A DNA stretch of 64,000 nucleotides from Lactiplantibacillus pingfangensis (GCF_005404945.1 NZ_BJDG01000006.1:62001-126000), one strand, 5' to 3'. Shown: positions 6,284 to 16,324, counted from the first letter of the stretch. Numbers and translations are program-made. The notes: generated by a model from the letters alone, not told the origin.

Positions 6284-8908
6284 TCAGTGTTCACGCCGTA
6301 ACCGGACGGCACCAACTAATCCGATCATCGTTAAGGCTAATAAGCCCCAAATATCTGTTGGCCGTTGTTCACTGGTCTGCGGTAACTTTGCCGCAGTAGT
6401 TGACGGCGATAACGCCACGTTCGTCTGTGAGCCGCGTGGCGATAACCGTGGCTGATTGACCGCTGCTAAATGAACTTGTGAGTGAACCGGATGTGACCGA
6501 TAAGTCATCGTCACTGGTTTGGCTGACGCGCTAACCGTGCTGCTTGGCCGACTAGTAGACATCGTCGGTGTTGCCGTTGACGTGGCTGCATCGGGTGCAT
6601 AATAGAAGGCCACCGTCGTTGCCGCATTCGCGTACGCCCCCGTTGCCGAGTCATTGGAGACCAAATGATAGCCAGCAATCGTTGGGGCAGTCACATCATA
6701 TGGGCTATCAACCGCGCCGGTTAACTCAGTTGCCGGCTGCAAGGCTTTCGTCGTCTGTGCCAAATAATAGTCAACGTCAACAGTCCCCGTCTGAGGCTGA
6801 TAAGTCACCGTTTGCGTCAAATCAGGACTGTCGGCCGTAACGCTTGTTGCCGGCACTTGTGCGGTGTCAGGTTCGTAATCGGCAATAGTTGGCGCATCCA
6901 GCGCGTCAAAGCCACTAGCGCTAACTGGTTGCCAACTCGTGTATTTCGTTTCACCGGTAACGGCATCCCGAATCGCATTTCGTTGAAAGGCCACTTGGCG
7001 CGTGACGCTTGGCGCAGCTTGCTGGCCATCCGCATACTTAAAGGCAATGGTTTGCGTGACATTGTGTGTCAACGTCACCCCAGTTGGCAAAGTGTCACCA
7101 GGTTTGAGCGTGACTAACTGATGGGTAAATAGTACCCGATAAGATAAAATTGGTGCCGCCGAACGATAAGTCGAGCCATCAGTTGGATAACCATTGCTGA
7201 CTAATTGATACCCTTTCGCTTCATAACCACTAATCGCCAATGCGGTTGGGTCAGGAATCGTACCCTCATACGGAATTGTTACAGTGGTACTCCCAATATT
7301 CTTATTAGTCATCGCATCAAGATAATTGATCACCCGAGTCACTGTCACTGGGGAATACTCATAAGTAATCGTGCCTTTATCAAGTGGCAACGTCCCGCTA
7401 GTCGCTAAACTATCAGTGCCAACCTGCTTAAAGACATAATTGCCGATCGTCGGTGGCGTCTCTGTATAACTATCACCCACATCACCGTTAACTTGCTTAG
7501 CTGGCACAATCGGTTCGCCGTCAGGATCGAGGTACTCAACCGTAATCCCGCCTGCAACTACCGCGGAAGTTTGCCCAGTTGAGGCCGTTGAGCTAGCTGA
7601 AGTGGCCGTACTCGTTGCTGTGGAAGCCGCACTGGTACTAGTTGATCCGGCGGTTGACGCTGTGCTTTTGGCTGTCGATGCAGTACTGGTACTTGTCGAG
7701 CTGGCAGTTGACGCTGTGCTCGTAGCTGTTGAAGCCGCACTGGTACTAGTTGATCCGGTGGTTGATGCTGCGCTTGTGGCCGCCGAAGCTACACTAGTAC
7801 CTGTTGAGGTTGCAGCCGATGTACCTGTTGAAGTCGCGCCATCACTCATCACCATCGAATCGGCTGTTGACGCTGCACTGGTGCTGGTTGAACTAGCTGT
7901 TGACGCAACGCTTGTGGCCGTTGAAGCCGCACTTGTACTGGTTGAGCTGGCAGTTGACGCAACGCTTGTGGCTGCTGAAGTTGCACTAGTGCTGGTTGAA
8001 CTGGCGGTTGACGCCGTACTCGTGGCAGTGGAAGTTGCACCAGTGCTTGTTGAGCTAGCAGTTGAATCTGTACTAGCGGCAGTGGAAGTTGCGCTAGTGC
8101 TAGTTGAACCAGCTGTTGATGCCGCGCTTGTAGCTACCGAAGCCGCACTTGTACTGGTTGAACTGGCGGTTGAATCTGTACTAGCGGCAGTGGAAGTTGC
8201 GCTAGTGCTAGTTGAATCAGCTGTTGATGCCGTGCTTGTTGCTGCCGAAGCTGCACTAGTACTGGTTGAAGTTGCTGTCAACGTACTCGTTGAAGTAGCG
8301 CTGTTGCTCATCACCATTGAACCAGCAGTTGAAGCTGTACTTGTTGCTTCAGAGGCTGTACTCGTTACTGTTGAACTGGCGGTTGAAGCCGCACTTTTTA
8401 CTTCAGAAGTCGTGCTCGTTGCTGTTGAGGCAGTACCCATGGCCGTCGAAGTTGCACTCGTGCTTGCTGAGCTTGTCGCACTACTATTCGTCGCCATCGA
8501 GCTGGCAGTTGACGACGCACTTGTTGCTTCAGAGACCGTACTCGTTACTGTTGAACTTGCTATCGTACTCGTCGCGGCACTAGCGGGCATTGAGCTTTGT
8601 GCCGAGCTAGTACTTGTTGTGCTTTCTGAACTTGTGGCAGCTGAAGCTGTTGTCGCCGTCGACTTAGTTGTGGTCGAACTATCAGAAAGTGCAGCTGAGC
8701 CAGCTGTCGTGCCGGCAGCACTTGTCGGTGCTACGGCAGTTGTTGGTGTCGTCGCAGCACTTGCGGTGACCGGTTTAACAAGTAAAGCGGCCCCCAACGC
8801 ACTACTGCCAATCAAAACAACCATTGCCGTACACCATTTCTTGCCGGACTTATACAGCCGGTAATGCGTCCGAACAGTTTCGGATCGCTGTAATTGTTTA
8901 AAACGCAT
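6284..8908 (-). CDS. Ser/Thr/Ala-rich cell-wall-anchored protein with MucBP-like domains
   Basis: 874 residues from the ATG at 8908, chosen because AGGAGT lies seven bases upstream; the GTG at 8917 falls inside that SD. Order: KxYKxGKxW signal peptide (HYRLYKSGKKW) with cleavage near residue 50, a roughly 400-residue low-complexity stretch built from Thr-Ala-Ser units (DNA 7.56-8.76 kb), then MucBP-like beta domains (VEYLDPDGEPIVP; VINYLDAMTNKNIG; VDVDYYLAQTTK), and an LPQTSE sortase signal with hydrophobic tail and RLRREH end. It is likely O-glycosylated and adhesive. No accessory Sec or glycosyltransferase genes are nearby. It is 46 bp after the gene at 8954 with no terminator between, so probably co-transcribed. 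Confidence 0.9.
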   Translation of the reverse strand: MRFKQLQRSETVRTHYRLYKSGKKWCTAMVVLIGSSALGAALLVKPVTASAATTPTTAVAPTSAAGTTAGSAALSDSSTTTKSTATTASAATSSESTTSTSSAQSSMPASAATSTIASSTVTSTVSEATSASSTASSMATNSSATSSASTSATSTAMGTASTATSTTSEVKSAASTASSTVTSTASEATSTASTAGSMVMSNSATSTSTLTATSTSTSAASAATSTASTADSTSTSATSTAASTDSTASSTSTSAASVATSAASTAGSTSTSATSTAASTDSTASSTSTGATSTATSTASTASSTSTSATSAATSVASTASSTSTSAASTATSVASTASSTSTSAASTADSMVMSDGATSTGTSAATSTGTSVASAATSAASTTGSTSTSAASTATSTASTASSTSTSTASTAKSTASTAGSTSTSAASTATSTATSASSTASTGQTSAVVAGGITVEYLDPDGEPIVPAKQVNGDVGDSYTETPPTIGNYVFKQVGTDSLATSGTLPLDKGTITYEYSPVTVTRVINYLDAMTNKNIGSTTVTIPYEGTIPDPTALAISGYEAKGYQLVSNGYPTDGSTYRSAAPILSYRVLFTHQLVTLKPGDTLPTGVTLTHNVTQTIAFKYADGQQAAPSVTRQVAFQRNAIRDAVTGETKYTSWQPVSASGFDALDAPTIADYEPDTAQVPATSVTADSPDLTQTVTYQPQTGTVDVDYYLAQTTKALQPATELTGAVDSPYDVTAPTIAGYHLVSNDSATGAYANAATTVAFYYAPDAATSTATPTMSTSRPSSTVSASAKPVTMTYRSHPVHSQVHLAAVNQPRLSPRGSQTNVALSPSTTAAKLPQTSEQRPTDIWGLLALTMIGLVGAVRLRREH

Positions 8909-8953
8909 CCTAAACACTCCTTTTTTTTCAAAACTGATGCTAATAAAAACACG

Positions 8954-11860
8954 CTATTGACCTTTACGGTGACGCAAGCCACCAATCAACCCAATTAGTG
9001 TTAATCCTAAAATTCCCCAAATTGACCCTGACCGCCGCTCACTAGTTTGTGGTAATTGGTGCTTGCCAGCCTGATCGTGTTGCGCAACCAAACTAGTCAC
9101 CGATGTTGCTCTAGTGACTAGTGGCTTGATTGTTGGCCGAGCCACTGCCTGTTTGGCAACAGCTTTTGACGTCATTAACTGCTCTGGAACTCGGACATAA
9201 TCGAAATGAATCATTTCAGTTCCAGCTGGATAATCGCCAGTAATCATTGCTGATTGATTAGCGGCTAACTGATAACCAGCAATGATTGGCGCTGTCGCCG
9301 TAAATGGGTGATCAGCATTGCCAGTCAATAACTTAGTTGTTGCTAAAGACTGGTTCGTGCCAGCCAATTGATAATGCACGGCGACTGTACCAGACTTAGG
9401 CTGATAAATGACCGTTTCGTTAACATCTGGACTAGCGGCGTTAACTTCAATCGGCGCAATTCGGGCCAAATTAGCGCGATAATTAGCCAACTGCGGAACA
9501 GTCACTGCCGCTAACTCGGGCGCCACGGTCGCACGCCAAGGCGAATATTGAATCACGCCAGTCACCTGATCGATAACTGCTGTACGTTCAAAACTAACTT
9601 GCTGTTTAATGCTTGGCGCTAAAACTTGGCCAGTCGCCGTTTTGAAGCTAATTGTCTGTGCAATTACCCGCGTCAATGAGACGTTAGCCGGCAATTTTGC
9701 AGTTGGCTGTAGTGTCACCAGTCGATGGGCTAATTTCACTGTGTAAGTCCTAGTCAACGCCGGTGTGGCAAATGGTGACGTTGTAGCCGGAAAATCGTTA
9801 CTTACCAAGTCATAGCCAGCTGTCTGATAATGTTTAATTGCGACCAACGTCGGGTCACTCACCGTACTCTGGTAATTTCCGGTTATCGTTGCACTCGCCA
9901 AAACCCGTTGTGTCGTGGTATCTAAATAAGTAATGGTTCGTTGCAAGCTGATTGGTGCATATTGATAAATAATTTCACCGGCTTTCAACGGCAATGTGCC
10001 ACTAGCTGCCAAACTAGTTGACGCCAATTGTCGATAGACATAATTTTTCACTGCAATTGGTGTGCTTGAATAAATATCCCCCACTTGCCCTGTTAACGTC
10101 GTACTTGGCGCAATTTCTTGACCAGCTGGATCAACATAGTTCACCGTCAGCCCGCCTGCTGAAACAGGAACTTTCGCAAAATTAAATGTGAGATATTGCG
10201 GATCTTGGGTGTAGGTTCCCGTGGGTGAACTACTGGTTGCTGGCAAAAAGCGGTAATTTGCTAATTGCGTCAACTTTGTAAAATCGTAAGTGGATCCAAT
10301 CGTTGTACCAGGATTAATGGTATAGGGCTGAATGACTTGCTTCGTTGTCGGATTAATATAACGAATATAAACTTGAGGTGCCGCTTGCCAATTTGCCAGC
10401 TGATAAATCATGCTGTCATATCTTAACGTAATATTATTCGGATATTTGGCCTGAATAAAGTCCGCACGATTGCCGTTAAAATTGACCAATCCATGAAACC
10501 CATAAGTGAACCAGTCAGCATTAGGCACCGCTTGGTAGGCGGTTGGAATTTCAAAACGGCCATCCGCCAATTTGGTTAATGGTGTCTGACTCGGTCCAGC
10601 CGGTGCTGGATTGGTACCATTCCAAGTCACTTCATATTTACTCGTCAGTGACTCTCCCTGAAGCCCAATGATTGGCATTGGCGCAAATACTGCTGGTTGA
10701 CCAGTAACCAAATTGACAGGTTGTGCGACATTGACGCGTTGACCAACCGCCACAATGTAGGCCATTTTGGTAAATCCACTTAACGGTGAAAAGTCGGTGA
10801 GCGACCCTTCGTTAAAATTAAAGGACTTATTCATGTCGTTCTCATCAATCGCCGTCAACCATGGCCCCAATTCCGCCAATTGTGCATTGGTTAAGCCCTC
10901 AGCATTCTTCTGATAATCAGAATTATCGGCAATAATGGAACTAATCAATTGGATCTCATTAATCTGACTTGGATCGGTCTTTAACAATGGCGCCAGATTA
11001 ACCGCTGCCATATTTTGTATCATTATGCCAATTTCCGAAAAGTGAACTGGAATTAAGGGAGTCAAATCAATGTCTGGGCTCAAATACTTGGTGACTAACT
11101 GAACGGTGGTTTTAGCTGGCAAATATTGCAAATACTGCATCCCGCTTAAACTACCGGTAACGGTCAAAATGTTATTATCAGTCCCAATACTGAGTACCGG
11201 TTGCTGATAATTTCGTAACTCGCCCACGGTAATTGGTCCAGTAGTCCCCAGTGCCGTTTGTACTGCGCTGGCAATCCCCGCATCGCCAAACGTCACAATC
11301 GTCGTATCTGGTACCACGTTTGAACTAGTTGAGTCAGTCGAAGTCGTTGCCGCACTGCTGACCAGCGTACCGCCACTTGAAACAGCGCTAGCACTAGTCT
11401 GCTGGCTTGTATTGTTGCTAGTCAAGCTAACAGCCGAACTCGCAGTTGACACTGGTGTTGAACTCATCGCCAGACTAGTTGCTGCAGTTGAGGCTGGCAT
11501 GGTACTGTTAGTCAAATCCGGTACAGAACTCGCGGATGTCGTCGCCGCACTGGCCGCCGTTGAGGTCGCGCTAACTGCACTGGACACAGCTACGCTCGTT
11601 GCTACGGCCGAAGCGGGCATACTAGCTGACTCAGCCGATGCCGCCCCAATACTCGTGGTTGCGGTGGTTGTGGTACTTGCAGTCGTTGTTAGTGCTGGCG
11701 TTGTGGCGGCGTTCGCAGTTATCGGCTGAACTAATAGTGCCGCTCCTAAGCAACTCCCACCAACTAAAGTAACTAAGGCTGCACACCAGTTTTTACCGGA
11801 TTTATATAACCGATAATGGGTCTGTACTGGATGCATTTGTTGTAATTGTTTTAATCGCAT
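8954..11860 (-). CDS. LPQTSE-anchored adhesin with LRR-like and MucBP domains
   Basis: 968 residues from the ATG at 11860 (MRLKQLQQ), matching the starts of its neighbours; an upstream in-frame start would overlap the terminator at 11889-11929. Order: KxYKxGKxW signal (HYRLYKSGKNW), a Ser/Thr/Ala-rich linker to about residue 190, a region with degenerate leucine-rich/internalin-like units (LTVTGSLSGMQYLQYL; LTDFSPLSGFTKMAYI), then MucBP-like repeats (LTVNYVDPAGQEIAP; ITYLDTTTQRVLASA; VAVHYQLAGTNQSL), and LPQTSERR plus membrane tail. It should be attached to peptidoglycan by sortase and bind mucin or other glycans; the ligand is not known. Confidence 0.9.
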   Translation of the reverse strand: MRLKQLQQMHPVQTHYRLYKSGKNWCAALVTLVGGSCLGAALLVQPITANAATTPALTTTASTTTTATTSIGAASAESASMPASAVATSVAVSSAVSATSTAASAATTSASSVPDLTNSTMPASTAATSLAMSSTPVSTASSAVSLTSNNTSQQTSASAVSSGGTLVSSAATTSTDSTSSNVVPDTTIVTFGDAGIASAVQTALGTTGPITVGELRNYQQPVLSIGTDNNILTVTGSLSGMQYLQYLPAKTTVQLVTKYLSPDIDLTPLIPVHFSEIGIMIQNMAAVNLAPLLKTDPSQINEIQLISSIIADNSDYQKNAEGLTNAQLAELGPWLTAIDENDMNKSFNFNEGSLTDFSPLSGFTKMAYIVAVGQRVNVAQPVNLVTGQPAVFAPMPIIGLQGESLTSKYEVTWNGTNPAPAGPSQTPLTKLADGRFEIPTAYQAVPNADWFTYGFHGLVNFNGNRADFIQAKYPNNITLRYDSMIYQLANWQAAPQVYIRYINPTTKQVIQPYTINPGTTIGSTYDFTKLTQLANYRFLPATSSSPTGTYTQDPQYLTFNFAKVPVSAGGLTVNYVDPAGQEIAPSTTLTGQVGDIYSSTPIAVKNYVYRQLASTSLAASGTLPLKAGEIIYQYAPISLQRTITYLDTTTQRVLASATITGNYQSTVSDPTLVAIKHYQTAGYDLVSNDFPATTSPFATPALTRTYTVKLAHRLVTLQPTAKLPANVSLTRVIAQTISFKTATGQVLAPSIKQQVSFERTAVIDQVTGVIQYSPWRATVAPELAAVTVPQLANYRANLARIAPIEVNAASPDVNETVIYQPKSGTVAVHYQLAGTNQSLATTKLLTGNADHPFTATAPIIAGYQLAANQSAMITGDYPAGTEMIHFDYVRVPEQLMTSKAVAKQAVARPTIKPLVTRATSVTSLVAQHDQAGKHQLPQTSERRSGSIWGILGLTLIGLIGGLRHRKGQ

Positions 11861-11888
11861 CTTAAAACCCGTCCTTTTTTCTAACCTG

Positions 11889-11929
11889 AAAAACGCCGCC
11901 AAGCAGCTTTCGGTAGTTACTTGTCGGCG
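11889..11929 (-). terminator. Terminator between two surface-protein genes
   Basis: On the minus strand CGCCGACAAG pairs with CTTGGCGGCG (one mismatch), followed by TTTTT. It sits after the gene ending at 11951 and before the adhesin start at 11860, so those genes are probably separate or only partly linked transcripts. Confidence 0.65.
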
Positions 11930-11950
11930 ACTTTACTCAACTAAAACTCA

Positions 11951-13702
11951 TTAAAACCACCAGAATGGCCGCCAAAAACTACGCCTTTGAAACGTATAAT
12001 GTGGCCGACTAGTCGTCTTAGCAATCACGTGATGTGTCGCCTGTTTTGGTGTAAAGAACTGTACAATTGGTCGGAAGAACCAATTGATAATCTGCTGGAA
12101 GAATGACAACACGCGTCGAACGAATTTTACAATTTTAATCACAACTCGATGCACCGTTACTGGGTTAGTCGCCGCACTGCCAGCCGTTGAAGTTGCGGTT
12201 GACGCAGATGAGGTCGCAGCACTCGTTGATGCTGAGGTTACTGTGCTCGTTGCCGCACTAGTTGCCGTTGATGTTGGGGCCGTCGAAGCTGTAGTGCTCG
12301 TTGCAGTGCTTGTTGGCGCGGCTGAAGCCGATGATGTCGCAGCACTGGTTGCCGTGCTTTTGGCTGCACTAGTTGCCGTTGAGGCAGCAGTCGAAGCTGC
12401 CGATGTCGCCGTGCTTGTTGCGGCTGAAGTTGCAGTACTTTTTGCGACACTAGTTGACGATGACGATGCAGCCGATGATGTCACGGTACTTGTTGTCGCA
12501 GAAGTTGCCGTTGAGACTGGCGCAGTCGATGCTGTGGCGCTCGTCACTGTGCTGGTTGGCGCGGTTGAGGCAGATGATGTCGCAGCACTTGTTGCCGTAG
12601 AAGTTGCAGTACTTTTTGCTACGGTTGAGGTCGCTGCAGTTGTACTCGTTGCTGTAGACGTTGGTGCGGTTGAGGCGGCTGAAGCTGCAGTGCTTGTTAC
12701 CGCTGACGTTGCTGTACTTTTTGGCGCACTAGTTGCCGTCGATGTTGGCGCGGTTGAGGCAGTCGAAGCTGTGACGCTTGTCGCCGTGCTGGTTGGCGCG
12801 GTTGAGGCGGTCGAAGCCGATGATGTCGCAACACTTGTTGCCGCAGAAGTTCCCGTTTTTGCGGCACTAGTTGCCGTTGAGACTGGCGCAGTCGATGCTG
12901 TAGCACTCGTCACCATACTGGTTGACGCGGTTGAGGCGGCCGAAGCCGACGATGTCGCAGCACTGGTTGCGCTTGAGGTTGCAGTACTTTTTGCGGCACT
13001 AGTTACCGTTGAGCTTGCTGTTGACGTCGGTGCAGTTGAAGCTGGTGCGGTCGATGCAGCCGATGATGATGACGTCGTAGCACTTGTTGCACTCAAGGTT
13101 GCAGTATTTTTTGCGGCACTAGTTGCCGTTGAGCTTGCTGTTGACGTCGGTGCAGTTGAAGCTGGCGCGGTCGATGCAGCCGAAGCTAATGATGTCGCAG
13201 CACTGGTTGCCGTTGAGGCTGCAGTACTTTTTGCTACACTAGTTGTCGTTGAAGTTGGTGTCGTTGATGCAATAGCACTAGTTGTCGTTGACTTTGGTGC
13301 CGTTGATGTGATTGCCGCGACACTTGTCGCTGTAGATGCAGGTGCTGTTAAGCCAGTTGCAGGCGTACTTGACCCAGTCGCTGTGCTGGCTGGCGCAGAA
13401 GTCGTCACTGCCGAAATCACGGTTCCAGCATCACTTGTAACGGTTGCTGCTGGTGCTGCACTAGTCGTCGCCGTGCCAAGAATTACTGAATCAGCATGTG
13501 CCGACGACGTGCTGACAGGTGCCACCAAAGGATCAGTTGTCCCGGCAGCGCTCGCCGCATTAGCCGGATTTGCCAAGGATTGACTGCCAATTAAAAGACC
13601 ACCGAAAGCTAATACTAGTGATACAAGCCATCTCTTACCACTTTTATACAGTTTATAATGACTGTGACTGTTCTGAGATTTTTGAAGCTGTTTCAATCGC
13701 AT
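11951..13702 (-). CDS. Ser/Thr/Ala-rich secreted protein with basic, aromatic tail and no LPxTG
   Basis: 583 residues from the ATG at 13702 (a TTG lies six bases earlier). A KxYKxGKxW signal (HYKLYKSGKRW) is followed by about 430 residues of Ser/Thr/Ala repeats (TSTATSAAKSTATSAAT style). The last 65 residues differ sharply: two amphipathic or hydrophobic basic stretches (VVIKIVKFVRRVLSFFQQII, NWFFRPIVQFFTP) and an end rich in Arg, Phe and Trp (RRSFWRPFWWF). There is no LPxTG signal, so retention, if any, would be by the basic-aromatic tail binding membrane or wall polymers. The frame is open to the stop, so this is not an obvious truncation. Confidence 0.85.
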   Translation of the reverse strand: MRLKQLQKSQNSHSHYKLYKSGKRWLVSLVLAFGGLLIGSQSLANPANAASAAGTTDPLVAPVSTSSAHADSVILGTATTSAAPAATVTSDAGTVISAVTTSAPASTATGSSTPATGLTAPASTATSVAAITSTAPKSTTTSAIASTTPTSTTTSVAKSTAASTATSAATSLASAASTAPASTAPTSTASSTATSAAKNTATLSATSATTSSSSAASTAPASTAPTSTASSTVTSAAKSTATSSATSAATSSASAASTASTSMVTSATASTAPVSTATSAAKTGTSAATSVATSSASTASTAPTSTATSVTASTASTAPTSTATSAPKSTATSAVTSTAASAASTAPTSTATSTTAATSTVAKSTATSTATSAATSSASTAPTSTVTSATASTAPVSTATSATTSTVTSSAASSSSTSVAKSTATSAATSTATSAASTAASTATSAAKSTATSAATSSASAAPTSTATSTTASTAPTSTATSAATSTVTSASTSAATSSASTATSTAGSAATNPVTVHRVVIKIVKFVRRVLSFFQQIINWFFRPIVQFFTPKQATHHVIAKTTSRPHYTFQRRSFWRPFWWF

Positions 13703-14121
13703 ATGCAAGGTGCCCCTTTCTTAATCCTGCAATTTGAAATTGCACCTTAGGTTTAACACCTGACTTTTTTAACCACAATTCACATTCTCAGCACATCGCC
13801 GATTTTTCCGGCTAACTGTCCCAAATTCCGTTAGTAAATTTTACTTAGTATTTGCTCGTTTCCATCAATCTTTTTATGATGCCCAGCAATATCGCTGGCA
13901 TAAAATCGGTCTTATTTAGGGATTTTTGATAATTTAGCTAATAAAAAAACCCAGCACTGCTCTCACTTTTTGCCAGTATTTTCAATCAAATAAACCGACG
14001 ATTGGTTTAGATTATTCGGATACTTTACTTAACCGGCTCACGCTAAACTGATTTAATAAGTTTGACGATCGAACTTATTTCGCTTTTCATCAGATAAATC
14101 AAAAAATCAGCCTAATAATAC

Positions 14122-14287
14122 TTGCCGATCGTTCTAATCGTCACTATACTAATAATCGTAAAGGTGGTACATTGTAACGACTATCTATTAAGAACGAGTC
14201 TCGTTTAAGTATCATGGGGGTCAAGGAGTCACTTTACATGGGGGCTAAAAAAGCGATTGGTCAATGATTAAGACCAATCGCTTTTTA
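14122..14287 (+). ncRNA. Second candidate small RNA in the surface-protein cluster
   Basis: TTGCCG (14122-14127), 17-bp spacer and TATACT (14145-14150) form a promoter; the predicted transcript of about 130 nt ends in a 12-bp hairpin (AAGCGATTGGTC / GACCAATCGCTT, 14251-14282) with a T-run. The hairpin also serves the gene ending at 14297 on the other strand. A 17-codon ORF (14214-14267) runs into the hairpin and lacks a ribosome binding site. The rest of the 13709-14296 gap is AT-rich with nothing else recognised. Confidence 0.45.
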
Positions 14288-14296
14288 CGGTTTAAT

Positions 14297-16324
14297 TTAA
14301 TTTTGGTGTTTCCGTCGACGACTCCCCAAGCCGAAGAGTGCTAAGTTACCGGCCAAGACCAAGCCTAGTAGACTAGCAACTGACTGGGATTGCTCACCCG
14401 TTTGTGGCAAGCTTTGACCTTCAGCTACTTTTAAGGCGGCCTCAACGCGTGCTTTCAATGCTTCTAATTGCTTAACTAAGGCTGTATTGCCTTCAGCTTG
14501 TGCTTTTTCGATTGCACGATCAATCTCAGCCAACAAGGTTTGATCGTCCTCAATTTGTTCACTCGCTGGTTCATCCAAGGTTTCCTCGAAGTCAGCTTCT
14601 AGTTCTTCCTCACTAGTTTCATCAACATCGGGTTCGCCAACATTAGGTTCTTCAACGCCATCCTCGTCGTCTTCCTCGTCAATTGACGGCAATTCAGCGT
14701 CAATACCAGGTTTTCCGGGCGTTTCGACAGCTGGTAATTCGACATCAATGATTGGTGCCACCGGCTTATCCAAATCTTCCTCATCTGGTTCAGGCGTTTC
14801 GGGATCTTTTTCATTATCAACGTTATCTTGTAAATCCCAACGATGGGTTTCACCTTTAACGTTCACCTTATCAGCAATAATATTGCCATCTAAATTGTGG
14901 TTAGCGGTGACTTCAGCTGCGGGTGCTAGGACACTGCCTTGGAAAACGGCATTAAAGTCAACATTACCAGTGACTAATTTGTCAGCTGCAGTCGAATCAT
15001 AGAAATTCCAGAGCAGATGATTATCACCGAAGTATTCAGTTTCATGACTATTCCGTTCAGAACCATCATCATAAATAATCTTAATCGCTGAATTAACATC
15101 GTAATCGGTTGCGCCTTCAGTATCAACATTGATGATAATCGTATTCCCATCTTTATCTGATGACAATCCTTTAATCGTCAATGGCGTATTGCCGGCCAAA
15201 ACATCGGCAGACAAGTTAATCACAATTCGGCCATTTTCGTCCGGCTGCATGTCGCTAACATCAATGACCCGATTGTTCATATCTGGAAAATCACTAGCCG
15301 TATAGCTCGCAACTGGTTTTTGCTCACTTAAACTAGCACTGAGTTGTTCTAGCTTGGCAAATTCTTTATCAAAGTCAATGTAGACATTACCATTCTTATC
15401 TTGATAAACTTCCTCTGCTAATAAATGGTCAATATCGATACCATTAACTTTAGGCCGATTAGGATTGCTAACATCAATTTCAACGTTCTCACCAAAAATT
15501 ACTTTGTTAATCCGCGTATCACCGGCCGAAACAAATGAACTGCTAGCGATATTGGTCACATTTTGAATATACGAAATATCTTTATCTAACAATTCTTCAA
15601 TAATATTGGTCCCAAAGTTAACGTTACCAATTAGGTTACCCACAGCGACGTTCCCATTCGTATGCGTGCCAAGATCGGCTTCACGTGCAAAAATATGGAA
15701 TTGGGATGAAATGCCGAGCAAATTATGTAAGTCAGGGTAATCATCTTCAACGTAACCACCATCTTTAACCGCTTCATTGGCCGTGGCCGTCACCGCAGTA
15801 TTGGCTGAATCTAATGATAGCGCTTCGGGCACAACTTTTTGACTAGCAGCACCGGCATCGGTCGATTCATTAGTCGTGGCTGCAGGTTGTGGCGTTGTCT
15901 TATCATTGGCAGGCGTATCAGCTTTAGCTGCCGAGTCAGCGGTCAATTGTGCTTCACCGCTAGCTGGTTGATTATTAGGCTGTTCAGTAGTCCCCGACCC
16001 GTTATTCTGATCACTAGTTGGCGCTGGCGTGGTAGTCGGCGCCTTGACGTTCTCCCCTGAGCCTTGAGTGTCCCCCGTCTGTGCTTGTGTTCCTTGAGTT
16101 GACGACTTCGCTTGTGATCCAGCAGGCAAAACCGGTGTCTGACTAGTTAAATCATCACCGGTGGCCGTCTGCTCACTGGCACTAGTTCCCGTAGCCGGTG
16201 CGGGGGCAGCGTCATCCGCCCGAGCGACAACTGCGGAACTCCCCAAAGTTAACAATACGGCACAAGCAAAGGCCCAGCGACGGCCAATCTTGTACATCTT
16301 AAAATTCGTTTGTTTACTTTCCAT
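14297..16324 (-). CDS. LPQTGE-anchored protein with choice-of-anchor-A-like domain
   Basis: 675 residues. KxYKxGRxW-type signal (NFKMYKIGRRW), then a Gln/Thr/Ala-rich linker to about residue 185. From there to about 500 lies a beta-rich region resembling the choice-of-anchor-A / collagen-binding-like domain (LGISSQFHIFAREADL, THTNGNVAVGNL, ending with VLAPAAEVTANHNLDGNIIA). An acidic Glu/Asp/Pro spacer, a short predicted coiled coil (EIDRAIEKAQAEGNTALVKQ) and LPQTGEQ with a membrane tail complete it. GGGGATATT before the ATG supports the start. It is expected on the cell wall; the domain call is from motif memory and the ligand is unknown. Confidence 0.85.
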   Translation of the reverse strand: MESKQTNFKMYKIGRRWAFACAVLLTLGSSAVVARADDAAPAPATGTSASEQTATGDDLTSQTPVLPAGSQAKSSTQGTQAQTGDTQGSGENVKAPTTTPAPTSDQNNGSGTTEQPNNQPASGEAQLTADSAAKADTPANDKTTPQPAATTNESTDAGAASQKVVPEALSLDSANTAVTATANEAVKDGGYVEDDYPDLHNLLGISSQFHIFAREADLGTHTNGNVAVGNLIGNVNFGTNIIEELLDKDISYIQNVTNIASSSFVSAGDTRINKVIFGENVEIDVSNPNRPKVNGIDIDHLLAEEVYQDKNGNVYIDFDKEFAKLEQLSASLSEQKPVASYTASDFPDMNNRVIDVSDMQPDENGRIVINLSADVLAGNTPLTIKGLSSDKDGNTIIINVDTEGATDYDVNSAIKIIYDDGSERNSHETEYFGDNHLLWNFYDSTAADKLVTGNVDFNAVFQGSVLAPAAEVTANHNLDGNIIADKVNVKGETHRWDLQDNVDNEKDPETPEPDEEDLDKPVAPIIDVELPAVETPGKPGIDAELPSIDEEDDEDGVEEPNVGEPDVDETSEEELEADFEETLDEPASEQIEDDQTLLAEIDRAIEKAQAEGNTALVKQLEALKARVEAALKVAEGQSLPQTGEQSQSVASLLGLVLAGNLALFGLGSRRRKHQN

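Noticed and set aside
7602-8864. A 420-codon open frame on the plus strand opposite the first Ser/Thr/Ala-rich gene
   Set aside because: It is the complement of regular Thr-Ala-Ser codons and gives a Val/Ala/Leu/Glu repeat without start signals; the minus-strand gene has SD, signal peptide and anchor.
12084-13583. A 499-codon open frame on the plus strand opposite the second Ser/Thr/Ala-rich gene
   Set aside because: Same cause: low-complexity codons leave the other strand open. No SD, no domain.
14214-14267. 17-codon ORF in the second candidate small RNA
   Set aside because: No ribosome binding site and the last codons lie in the terminator stem.
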